Under the pieces are notes generated by a model. The model did no database searches. It was not told the DNA's origin and saw nothing but the letters and a program-made list of their open reading frames with translations. The translations under genes and the position numbers were made by a program. From assembly GCA_016934515.1 (NCBI GenBank), contig JAFGSR010000115.1, positions 1 to 58,329 of the forward strand: DNA of 58,329 nt, read 5' to 3'. This document shows, in pieces, positions 26,008 through 34,543 of this stretch; the first letter of the stretch is position 1; each line of letters starts with the position of its first letter. This DNA comes from Sedimentisphaerales bacterium. Its GTDB lineage: Bacteria; Planctomycetota; Phycisphaerae; Sedimentisphaerales; SM23-30.

Positions 26008-28119
26008 GTGTTTAATTTTTTAAAGACCTTGCTGTTTTTGTTTGCAACAGTGTCGGTTGTTGGCGGGGCAGATTCATCTTGGGCCATAAAATGCCCTGAT
26101 GGCGACTTTAATGAGGACTACGAGGTTAACTCGTTGGACCTGTCAATTTTTGGCGGGGAGTGGCTGGCTCCTGCCCTTATGGGACCATTTTTGTCCGACA
26201 TAGATGAAAACGGCGAGGTGAATTATTTTGATTATTCTGTGCTGGCTGAAAATTGGCTGGGACATGCATATCCGGTTGACTCGCTAACGACATGTTACCA
26301 GCAAGCAGCTCAATACATCCTTTCTCAGGTAGATTTTACCCAGGGATATTGTTTTGTCTTTGGCTGCGGTGAAGGTCGATTGGCCTATGAAATAGGCATT
26401 CGCAGCAATTTAAATATACTTGGTGTTGATGACAATGACAGCAAAGTTGATTCCGGCAGGGCCCTTCTGCATGGCCAGGATATTTATGGTGACAGAATCA
26501 CCCTGCAAAAAGGGTCTCTGGACACCTTAAAATACCGTGACTATATCGCGGTACTGGTGGTCTCTGATTCCATTATTGAAGATGGTGTTTGCAGCGGATC
26601 AGCAGCGGAGATGTTTCGGATGGTTCGTCCCGATGGCGGTGTGGCACTTATCGGACAGCCTGCCGGTTGCCCCAATGTTCTCAGCCGTACCAACCTGGAA
26701 ACCTGGCTTGATGCCGGCGGACTTACCTACACCATCACCGAGGACAGCAACGGCATCTGGGCTCGCATAAATCGCGGCCCCCTGCCTGGTGCCGGAGAGT
26801 GGACCCACACGTGGGCAAATATCAGTAATACCGCCTGCAGCGGCGACACCCGTACTACAGATAGTGCCGAGGTATTGTGGTTTGGCGAACCCGGTCCTCG
26901 TCTAATAAACGACCGTCACTGGAGGCCCGCCGGTCCGTTGTACAAAGCCGGTCGCATGATAGTTATTGGGGACAATCACCTTTATTGTTCCGACGCGTAT
27001 AATGGAGCCAAATTATGGGATTTGGCGATTCCCGACAGTACCCGGATCGCGATTTTACGAGATGCCGGTTGGGTTGTAGTTGATAGCAATTACATTTTCG
27101 CGGCCGCCGCGGACGGCTGCCACAAAATCGATTTCGACACCGGACAGGTTCTGGATACCTACCAGCCACCCACAACCGGCAAGGACTGGGGTTACGTTGG
27201 GATTGATGGGGATTTGTTGATTGGCAGTTCGCAGATGGAAGGCGCTTCACGTCTGGCAATAGATTATTATAGTGGGGGTACCGCAGGTAATCAAATTGCG
27301 CGTCTGGACAACCAACCCACAGTCGTCAGTGAGGGCCTCTTCTGCCGTAACCGGGAAACCGGGGCGTTGCTTTGGACCTATGACAGCAGTGATGGCCTGG
27401 GCGGAAATCCTTTTGTTATTGCTAATCCCACGATTTGCGCCGGTGGAGATTATATCTATTTCTTTGAGAGCTATGAAGCCGCAGCGGTCAGTGACAGCGA
27501 CGCGCGAGTCACACCAGCAACCTTCTGCAATGGCAGCAACGAATATCTGGTTAAACTTAACAAGAATACCGGAACATTGGTATGGCGAGAACAGCATGAT
27601 TTACCTTTTGCAAATATTATATACTTAAGTTATGCCAATGAGATTGCTTTGGCGTCGGGCTGTACCACGGGTGTATCCACATTTCGATATCATTACCGGG
27701 CGTTTGACACCACGGATGGTTCATTGGCGTGGCAGAAGGACTGGGATTCGACCCATAATTCCGGCGATAAAGAACACGGCGGGCAGGATAAACATCCAAT
27801 GATTATCGGCGACGATGTTTATCTGAAATTTGGTTGTTACAATCTGCAAACCGGCAATACTCTCAATCGGACTTTTGTTTCCAGTAACTGTGCGGATTTC
27901 GCTGCATCAGCCAACCACCTTTTCAGTCGAAATAGTTCCAGGGCAACATTATACAATATCAACGCCGGGGGCTCCGGCGCCGCCCTTTGCTCGGCGATGC
28001 GTCCGGGCTGCTACATCAGTATAATGCCGGCGGGAGGGATCATTATGCTGCCTGCACATAGCGCAGGCTGCACATGCGGTCATACATTGCAGACCACTAT
28101 TGCGTGGTTGCCGGAATAA
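26008..28119 (+). CDS. Exported dockerin-like / methyltransferase-fold / PQQ-type propeller protein
   Basis: The GTG start at 26008 is supported by GGAGG seven bases upstream and by the signal peptide that follows (FNFLKTLLFLFATVSVVGGA). The 703-residue protein has two dockerin-like loops at about 30-85 (DFNEDYEVNSLDLSIF and DIDENGEVNYFDYSVL). A class I methyltransferase-like domain at about 112-225 has an intact glycine motif (FVFGCGEGRLAYEIG). A propeller runs from 258 to the end. The methyltransferase and propeller parts are collinear with the second half of the protein at 5823-10001. An SAM-type fold in an exported protein is unusual, since SAM is not expected outside the cytoplasm. It may be a binding domain rather than an enzyme. 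Confidence 0.83.
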   Translation: MFNFLKTLLFLFATVSVVGGADSSWAIKCPDGDFNEDYEVNSLDLSIFGGEWLAPALMGPFLSDIDENGEVNYFDYSVLAENWLGHAYPVDSLTTCYQQAAQYILSQVDFTQGYCFVFGCGEGRLAYEIGIRSNLNILGVDDNDSKVDSGRALLHGQDIYGDRITLQKGSLDTLKYRDYIAVLVVSDSIIEDGVCSGSAAEMFRMVRPDGGVALIGQPAGCPNVLSRTNLETWLDAGGLTYTITEDSNGIWARINRGPLPGAGEWTHTWANISNTACSGDTRTTDSAEVLWFGEPGPRLINDRHWRPAGPLYKAGRMIVIGDNHLYCSDAYNGAKLWDLAIPDSTRIAILRDAGWVVVDSNYIFAAAADGCHKIDFDTGQVLDTYQPPTTGKDWGYVGIDGDLLIGSSQMEGASRLAIDYYSGGTAGNQIARLDNQPTVVSEGLFCRNRETGALLWTYDSSDGLGGNPFVIANPTICAGGDYIYFFESYEAAAVSDSDARVTPATFCNGSNEYLVKLNKNTGTLVWREQHDLPFANIIYLSYANEIALASGCTTGVSTFRYHYRAFDTTDGSLAWQKDWDSTHNSGDKEHGGQDKHPMIIGDDVYLKFGCYNLQTGNTLNRTFVSSNCADFAASANHLFSRNSSRATLYNINAGGSGAALCSAMRPGCYISIMPAGGIIMLPAHSAGCTCGHTLQTTIAWLPE

Positions 28120-28188
28120 CAAACAGATTAATTCGCAAATGGGCACAAAAAGCTATTTACTTAAGTATTTGGTAAAAGGACTAGGATT

Positions 28189-31100
28189 ATGAGAAAAGTA
28201 TCCCGGACGTCTTTATGGTTTGTAAGTTTGACTTTGGTATTGTTATTTTGCCAGTCTGTTGTTGCTGATGATTGGCCCACCCGTCTTCATGACATGCACC
28301 GAAGTGGTGTAACGGCAGAGGTTCTGACTTTTCCTCTTACTGAAACATGGACCCACAAAACTGTCCGCACTCCTGATCCCGCCTGGACCAACTCGCCTTC
28401 TATACATGATTATTACCACGGATATTACAACCTGAAACCCCGTCAGAATTTCGATTCCTGCCCGGATATAGTAGCGGTCGGTACCTATGCATATTTTGGT
28501 TGCTCAAAAAGCGGCACGGTTACTTGTCTTAATGCCTTTACGGGTGAAAAAGTATGGACTTTTTTCGCCGAAGGGCCTGTGCGTTTTGCTCCTACCGTTG
28601 CCAACGGCTATGTATATTTTGGCAGCGATGATGGTTATGTTTATTGTGTGGGAGCCTCGGATGGTTCGCTTATCTGGAGCGAGAGAATTGGTGGGGAAGA
28701 TATGGTCTGGGGGAATGAGCATATGATTTCCGTTTGGCCGGTCAGAAGCTCGGTTCTGGTCGATGGCTCTGACGTCTTTTGGGCCGCAGGCATTTTCCCT
28801 GAAGAAGGCATGTATCTATGCAAGCGAAACGCTATCGATGGTACCGGCGGATGGACCAGGACGCCTGCTTTGCCACCCCAAGGTCTCTTGCTGGCGACAG
28901 CTGGTACATTATTCGTAACTTCCGGAAAAACATATCCTTATGCCTATAGTCGTAGCACCGGCTCTGTCATAGGCAGTGTTCAGACCAGCACCAGGGACGG
29001 CGGCTCGTGGGCGCTGGTTACACCCGACGAAAGCGATTTCTGGACAGGCCCCAGCGTAGATAACAAAACGCGTCAGTTTACTACTTCCAGAGCCTATGTT
29101 GCTTCTGTCGATGGGGCCAATCGTATTATCGCCGATTTAACTAACGCCTATTACAACACCGATACACAAATTATCAAAATCAATCGCAGTGATCGATCTG
29201 TCGTCTGGACCGCAGATTACGCTTATCCCTACTCTATTATCAAAGCAGGGGACCTGATTTTTGCCGGCGGAGATAGCGAAATCGCAGCTTTTGACAGCAG
29301 TGGAACTCGCGTCTGGACCGCTCCGGTAAATGGTAAGGCATACGGACTGGCGGTAGCTAATAGTTGTCTCTACGCCAGTACGGACACCGGTTACATCCAT
29401 TGTTTCAACGCCACTATCCCCAACATCGAAGTCCAGGAAGCTTCTAACGTCACGGTTAATTCTGCCGAACTGAATGGTTACCTGCAATCTATAGGTGGTT
29501 CACCTGTAACCGTGTATGTCCATTGGGGCACTACTGATGGCGGCCCAAATCCTGGTGCTTGGGGAAACACTCAAAACCTGGGTATTAAAGGTGTTGGCCC
29601 GATCAGTGTTCCTGTGAGTAGCTTAAGTGCACCGGATATGTATTACTATCGCTTCCAGGCTACAAATTCGTATGGAACCTCCTGGGCGCCTACCTCGGCT
29701 GTATTCATAACCGGTGAGGTGACGATTCTGGCTACGGACCCAGAGGCAGCAGAAGAGGGACCGGACAATGGAACCTTCACGGTTTACCGGCCCGCCGGGA
29801 CCACAAACGAGGCTCTGGAGGTACACTATAGTACCGCTGGAACGGCAGAGGCTGACAGTGATTATACAGCATTAAGCGGTTCGGTAGTCATCGCCGAGGG
29901 TTCAACCAGTGCTACTATAGACGTATTGCCCATCGAGGATGTTGTTCTTAATGAACCAAACGAAACTGTCATTGTCAGTCTTGATCCTGGCGGATACGTG
30001 ATCGGATCCCCGGACGAGGCAACCGTTACCATCGCCGACTTCAGCGCCGGACTTGAGGGCTGGTTATACAATATGAAAATTCAGTTTACCGGGTACAATA
30101 GACCCGAAACATTAACCAATTTCCCAGTTTTGGTAATTTTTAATGAAACTCTGGATGATTTTGACTACGACCAGTTCGCTTCGCCCACCGGTGGGGACCT
30201 GCGTTTTACTACTGCGAATGGTTCGGAATTGCTGAAATATGAAATTGAAAGTTGGGATATTGGTGGCAACTCCTATGTCTGGGTACAGGTACCTCAGATA
30301 TCTAATAGCGATGATTTCATCCTGGCTTATTGGGGTAATCCACTAGAGATCACACCTCCGTCATACACTACCGATGGTTCGACCTGGTCGGGTGGTTATA
30401 CGAATGTCTGGCATCTGAATGAGACCAGTTCAACGCACTATGATTCCACTGCTAATAACAACCACGGAACACCGGAAAACGGGGTTAACCAAAATGCAGT
30501 TGGCATTAGTGCCGGTGCCGATGAGTTTGACGGTGATGACGACCAGATTTCTTTAAGTTCAGCTTTGACCATAGGATCTTCCTCCAATACTATGTCTGCC
30601 TGGGTAAAGATACCAACATTGGGTAGTGGCGGCCTGGGCAGTGAAAGGGTTGGCATTGTCCTGGGTAACTACCCCGATGCATATAATATCAATTGGGAAC
30701 TCCATGACGACGGCCAAATGCGTATTTATTGGAATAGTGGAGAAATCGATCAGTACGGATCTACTGATTTAAGAGACTATAACTGGCATCATATAGTCTG
30801 GGTGCGTGACAAGGCAGCAGGCCAATCCTACATGTATGTTGACGGCGTTTTAGAAAGAACCATTACTACTGCTGGTTCTGATGTTACTTGCTCAACTGCA
30901 CCTAAAATCGGTGCTGACAATCGATCTGGTCCGCCTAACTACCATGGCGTAATGGATGAAGTGAGAGTATCAAATGTTGCCCGTTCGGCCGACTGGCTCT
31001 GGGCATGTTATCAAAACCAGAAGCCCAACAGTACGCTTATCACTTACTCAGGTGGTTATGTGCCGCCGTCTAACCTGATAGCCTACTGGAACTTTGACTC

Positions 31101-31782
31101 GGATATGACAAATATCCAGGGCAACAGTGATTTCGATGGAACGGCCGTTGGAACTGCGGTAATTTCCGGAAGTGATGCCAAAGTCGGCACCGGCGCTTTG
31201 AAGATCGATAACACAATTGGAACCGATTATGTTGATATCACTAGCACAGTGATGGTGAACAATGTTCCTACAATAAACACGGTCGTTGCCTGGTATAAAT
31301 TTGACGATATTGGCAATGATAGCTCGGATATCCGTAACTTTGTGTGGGAAACCGCCGGTACCAGCTTTGCACTGTCTTTTGGAATTCTCAACAACGGAGC
31401 TATTAAGGAAGTCCAGTGGTATACCAAGGATCCCTCTGTAGGACGCACGTTGATCGGCAGCCCCGCCGTAAACAATGGACAGTGGCACCACGCGGCGGTG
31501 GTCATCGACGTAGCCGCGGAAAAACTTAAGTTCTACCACGACGGTTCGCTTCTCGATAACGTTACAATTAGCGGCTTGGCTCTGGATGTAGCTGGCGCTG
31601 CAGATGGTTTCCACATCGGGAATCACCGTGCTGGTGACGGCACCAGAAATTGGGACGGCTATATCGACGATGTGGCAATCTATGACGTGGAGCTAAATGC
31701 CGATCAAATTCAGGCATTGTTTACTGGAACTTATCTGGGACAGAATGTCAACGCCGGCAACGTGCTTGACATTGTTCCCTAA
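28189..31782 (+). CDS. Exported PQQ-type propeller / Fn3-like / Calx-beta / DUF2341 / double LamG protein
   Basis: The 1197-residue protein starts with a signal peptide (LWFVSLTLVLLFCQSVVA). A propeller at about 30-405 is related to the first propeller of the protein at 5823-10001 (TFFAEGPVRFAPTVANGYVY against the FTAEGPMRLAPTL blade). Then come an Fn3-like domain (411-508), a true Calx-beta domain (510-620, DSDYTALSGSVVIAEG), a DUF2341 domain (622-720), and LamG domains at 740-935 and 961-1185. The last LamG and the tail (NVLDIVP) match the end of the FecR-LamG protein. AAAGGACTAGG lies ahead of ATG 28189. The gene is 69 bases behind the dockerin-propeller gene, so they are probably co-transcribed and act together at the surface. 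Confidence 0.85.
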   Translation: MRKVSRTSLWFVSLTLVLLFCQSVVADDWPTRLHDMHRSGVTAEVLTFPLTETWTHKTVRTPDPAWTNSPSIHDYYHGYYNLKPRQNFDSCPDIVAVGTYAYFGCSKSGTVTCLNAFTGEKVWTFFAEGPVRFAPTVANGYVYFGSDDGYVYCVGASDGSLIWSERIGGEDMVWGNEHMISVWPVRSSVLVDGSDVFWAAGIFPEEGMYLCKRNAIDGTGGWTRTPALPPQGLLLATAGTLFVTSGKTYPYAYSRSTGSVIGSVQTSTRDGGSWALVTPDESDFWTGPSVDNKTRQFTTSRAYVASVDGANRIIADLTNAYYNTDTQIIKINRSDRSVVWTADYAYPYSIIKAGDLIFAGGDSEIAAFDSSGTRVWTAPVNGKAYGLAVANSCLYASTDTGYIHCFNATIPNIEVQEASNVTVNSAELNGYLQSIGGSPVTVYVHWGTTDGGPNPGAWGNTQNLGIKGVGPISVPVSSLSAPDMYYYRFQATNSYGTSWAPTSAVFITGEVTILATDPEAAEEGPDNGTFTVYRPAGTTNEALEVHYSTAGTAEADSDYTALSGSVVIAEGSTSATIDVLPIEDVVLNEPNETVIVSLDPGGYVIGSPDEATVTIADFSAGLEGWLYNMKIQFTGYNRPETLTNFPVLVIFNETLDDFDYDQFASPTGGDLRFTTANGSELLKYEIESWDIGGNSYVWVQVPQISNSDDFILAYWGNPLEITPPSYTTDGSTWSGGYTNVWHLNETSSTHYDSTANNNHGTPENGVNQNAVGISAGADEFDGDDDQISLSSALTIGSSSNTMSAWVKIPTLGSGGLGSERVGIVLGNYPDAYNINWELHDDGQMRIYWNSGEIDQYGSTDLRDYNWHHIVWVRDKAAGQSYMYVDGVLERTITTAGSDVTCSTAPKIGADNRSGPPNYHGVMDEVRVSNVARSADWLWACYQNQKPNSTLITYSGGYVPPSNLIAYWNFDSDMTNIQGNSDFDGTAVGTAVISGSDAKVGTGALKIDNTIGTDYVDITSTVMVNNVPTINTVVAWYKFDDIGNDSSDIRNFVWETAGTSFALSFGILNNGAIKEVQWYTKDPSVGRTLIGSPAVNNGQWHHAAVVIDVAAEKLKFYHDGSLLDNVTISGLALDVAGAADGFHIGNHRAGDGTRNWDGYIDDVAIYDVELNADQIQALFTGTYLGQNVNAGNVLDIVP

Positions 31783-32136
31783 ACCAAATATACTTGCTTG
31801 CTGTTTGGCTTTTACGGATCGACCAGCACGTTTCGTTGCGCGCAAAGCTTTTATCGGTAAGTGTTTATGTGATTTTCCCGAAGCTGCGCCAACGAATGTC
31901 ATATGGTTTGGATAAGGATTGGCGTTTCCCGGTCAATAGGTAGAATGTAAAGTTGTTGCGACAAATCAAATAGGTTTAGTATTGCCGAAAACGAAGAAAT
32001 TAGGGAAAGGTTATGCTTTCCCGCCAGGAGCTGATACTATCGATTGCTAATTAAAGTTTGACTCAGAGCGAATAGCTCGATACACTTTGTGGGAGTTTGG
32101 TCAATTTTAACCCGTATATATTTTTTGGAGTAAAAC
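31783..32136 (+). promoter_or_regulatory. Intergenic region with a promoter for the zinc-ribbon protein gene
   Basis: TTGACT (32058-32063) and TACACT (32081-32086) are 17 bases apart, and TTGGAG precedes the start at 32137. No gene or terminator is recognisable in the remaining sequence. Confidence 0.5.
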
Positions 32137-32691
32137 ATGGCAGATTTTAACAAATCAGGGATGCGAAGACTGTCTATAATTGGATTGGTTGTAAGTTTTG
32201 TGCTATTGGTTGTTGGTTCCGGTTTTTATGTCTATGCTCAATTGTCCGCCGCAAATGAAGTAATACGCGATGATATAGTAATAAAATGCTTTAACGAAAA
32301 CTGCGATTACCAGGAGGTTTTATCTCCTGACGAATTAGCAAAACGGGCAGAAGAGCAATTCGATGCCCTCAAGCAGACGAATCCTGATACTGCTAACCAG
32401 CTAATTGATGAAACTATCAATTCTTTAAATGCAGGTGTTCAGGAATCAGGCGGTATTACTCCGGAAATGGCCGAAAAAACCCTTATGGCGGCATGGGGTT
32501 TGCCGCAAAGAGACCTACCGTTTATCTGTCCTAAATGCGGACAGGAAAAAGTGTTTAGGGCGATGAAATGCAATAATTGTGATTGTATTTTTATCCCAAA
32601 AGCCCGTGGTAAAAAGGGTGGATATGTTGACAAATGTCCTCAATGTGGATTTAGCCAGCGGGAACAAGATCAGAAGAATTTGAGAAAATAA
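32137..32691 (+). CDS. Membrane-anchored zinc-ribbon protein of unknown function
   Basis: The 184-residue protein has one N-terminal membrane helix (LSIIGLVVSFVLLVVGSGFY). Its C-terminal part is rich in paired cysteines: CPKCGQEKVF, CNNCDCIF and CPQCGF, with an earlier CFNENCDYQ. These pairs fit two zinc ribbons, and the second resembles rubredoxin-like or ribbon modules in planctomycete membrane proteins. The helix orientation would place the ribbons outside the cytoplasm unless the N-terminus faces out; the positive residues before the helix favour an inside N-terminus. I do not recognise a named family. It has its own promoter and no obvious operon partner. Confidence 0.75.
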   Translation: MADFNKSGMRRLSIIGLVVSFVLLVVGSGFYVYAQLSAANEVIRDDIVIKCFNENCDYQEVLSPDELAKRAEEQFDALKQTNPDTANQLIDETINSLNAGVQESGGITPEMAEKTLMAAWGLPQRDLPFICPKCGQEKVFRAMKCNNCDCIFIPKARGKKGGYVDKCPQCGFSQREQDQKNLRK

Positions 32692-33197
32692 CCTTTTGAG
32701 CGGGAAAGACTTACTTCCAGCCCCAAATTAACGCTTTTTTTGACATCTACATCTTTCTCTGGGTGTGACCAGTCGGCAACATTTGGCAATGTGCAGGACA
32801 GTTACCGTGAGAATATAGAAAACAACAACCCCGCTTAATAACCAGTAAAATAAGCACAGAAAAGACAGCTTGCCATCAGTTGTCAGGGGGGAAGTTCAAA
32901 TGGGCAGAGGCGGGCTTGAATCTCCGGCACCTATACATCCACAGATAACCTCAATAACACTGCTCCAGCACCACTGCCTCATCAAATTAAATCCACAAGT
33001 CTTTACCCTCCGGTTCGGACACATGGATTCACTGATTTCACCCCGGCTTTCGCTAGGCACTATCATTGACATTTCTTGATCGTTCAAGGTGAACGTGGTA
33101 TGATTACGAAAGACCGAGCGATGTTGGTTAAAGGTTGGGGCTGAAAGAATCGGCACTTTTGCCGGCGTCTCTATTATTCAGGAGGTGACTCAGAACC
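32692..33197 (+). promoter_or_regulatory. Gene-free stretch with promoter and inverted repeat ahead of the Fe-alcohol dehydrogenase
   Basis: TTGATC (33076-33081) and TATGAT (33099-33104) are 17 bases apart, and the spacer contains GTTCAAGGTGAAC (33082-33094), a 5-base inverted repeat that could be an operator. AGGAGGTGA ahead of the ATG at 33198 is a strong ribosome-binding site. The 380 bases before the promoter contain no gene that I can support. Confidence 0.5.
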
Positions 33198-34370
33198 ATG
33201 AGATTCGAATTTTCTACTGCTGCACGTATAATTTTTGGCTCCGGAACGCTTGGAGAAGTTGCCCCATTAGCGGCCAAAATGGGCCGCAGAGCTTTGATCG
33301 TAACCGAGGAAACCATCGAGCGTGCTCAACCTCTGCTTGAACAACTTAAACATGCAGGCGTTGACAGCATTACGTTCAGCGTGATCAAGGAACCGGACAT
33401 CGAGCGGGTAACTGCTGGCGCGGAACAGGCCCGTAGCGAACATTGCGATCTGGTAATCGCCATTGGCGGTGGCAGTGTGCTGGATACCGGTAAAGCTATT
33501 GCGGTGCTGTTGACCAACAGCGGGGATTTGATGGATTATCTCGAAGTGGTCGGCAAAGGGCAACCATTGACTAAACCCGGTGTGCCTTTCATCGCGATTC
33601 CAACCACCGCCGGCACCGGCGCCGAGGTTACCCGCAACTCGGTTATTTGTGTTCCTGCAAAAAGTGTCAAGGTGAGCATCCGCAGTGATTTCATGCTGCC
33701 CCGGATGGTAGTGGTGGATCCGGAATTAACCTTCTCAATGCCACCGGCGGTCACGGCTTCAACCGGACTGGACGCCCTGACCCATCTATTGGAAGCCTAT
33801 GTTACCCACCTGGCAAATCCGATGACCGAGGCGTTCTGTCGAGAGGGATTACGAAGAGCCGGGCGTTCGCTGCAAAAAGCATTTGAAAACGGCCGCGATA
33901 AAAACGCTCGCGAAGATATGGCCCTGGCAAGTCTTTTGGGGGGCTTGTCATTTGCCAATACTAAACTGGGCGCAGTACACGGTTTTGCTGCAGCGTTGGG
34001 GGGGATGTTCTCGGCACCACATGGAATGATTTGTGCCGGTATTTTACCTTTTGCCATTGAAGAAAATGTCCGGGCCCTGCAAAAACGTGCTTCGGATTCG
34101 CCTGCCCTGCAAAAATACAAACAAATAGCTCAAATTCTAACAGATAGTTCTTCAGCAAGTGCCGCTGACGGGGTCGAATGGATACAAAAACTTTGTCGAA
34201 CATTACAGGTCCCGCCGCTGACTGAATTCGGTATTACTGAAAAAGATGTTTTACCCGCGGTAACCAAGGCTCAAAACGCCAGTTCTATCAAGGGAAATCC
34301 CATACTTTTAACTCAAAAAGAATTGAGCGAAATTCTACAAAAAGCCTGCTCTAATTTTTCAGCAGGGTGA
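33198..34370 (+). CDS. Iron-containing (group III) alcohol dehydrogenase
   Basis: The 390-residue protein matches the Fe-dependent alcohol dehydrogenase family. The nucleotide-binding loop is GGGSVLDTGKAIA, followed by IPTTAGTGAEVTRNSV. Metal ligands are expected in TGLDALTHLLEAY and HGFAAALGGMFSAPHGMI. Members reduce short aldehydes such as lactaldehyde, propanal or phosphonoacetaldehyde with NAD(P)H. The gene stands alone with its own promoter. A fucosidase operon lies 5 kb downstream, so L-lactaldehyde reduction in fucose breakdown is one possible role; the sequence alone does not distinguish it from other aldehyde reductases. Confidence 0.92.
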   Translation: MRFEFSTAARIIFGSGTLGEVAPLAAKMGRRALIVTEETIERAQPLLEQLKHAGVDSITFSVIKEPDIERVTAGAEQARSEHCDLVIAIGGGSVLDTGKAIAVLLTNSGDLMDYLEVVGKGQPLTKPGVPFIAIPTTAGTGAEVTRNSVICVPAKSVKVSIRSDFMLPRMVVVDPELTFSMPPAVTASTGLDALTHLLEAYVTHLANPMTEAFCREGLRRAGRSLQKAFENGRDKNAREDMALASLLGGLSFANTKLGAVHGFAAALGGMFSAPHGMICAGILPFAIEENVRALQKRASDSPALQKYKQIAQILTDSSSASAADGVEWIQKLCRTLQVPPLTEFGITEKDVLPAVTKAQNASSIKGNPILLTQKELSEILQKACSNFSAG

Positions 34371-34543
34371 TCAGGCTACTGCACGAGAAATGACAATTGC
34401 ATATTGCTGGTTCGTATCGACGAGAGCCTTTTTCACTTACTCTCCGGTTTATTTATTTCAGCAAATTTGCCAGGATAGATTCTGGATACCCAAAGAGAAC
34501 AATAAATAAAAATACCCATCCTGATATGAATATTTACTTATTT

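Noticed and set aside
32780..32945. tmRNA-like or tRNA-like sequence (a GCTTAATAACC stretch and a CTTGAATCTCCGG segment)
   Set aside because: The segments recall tmRNA tag and T-loop sequences, but the T stem does not pair, there is no CCA-type acceptor and no matching 5' acceptor strand.
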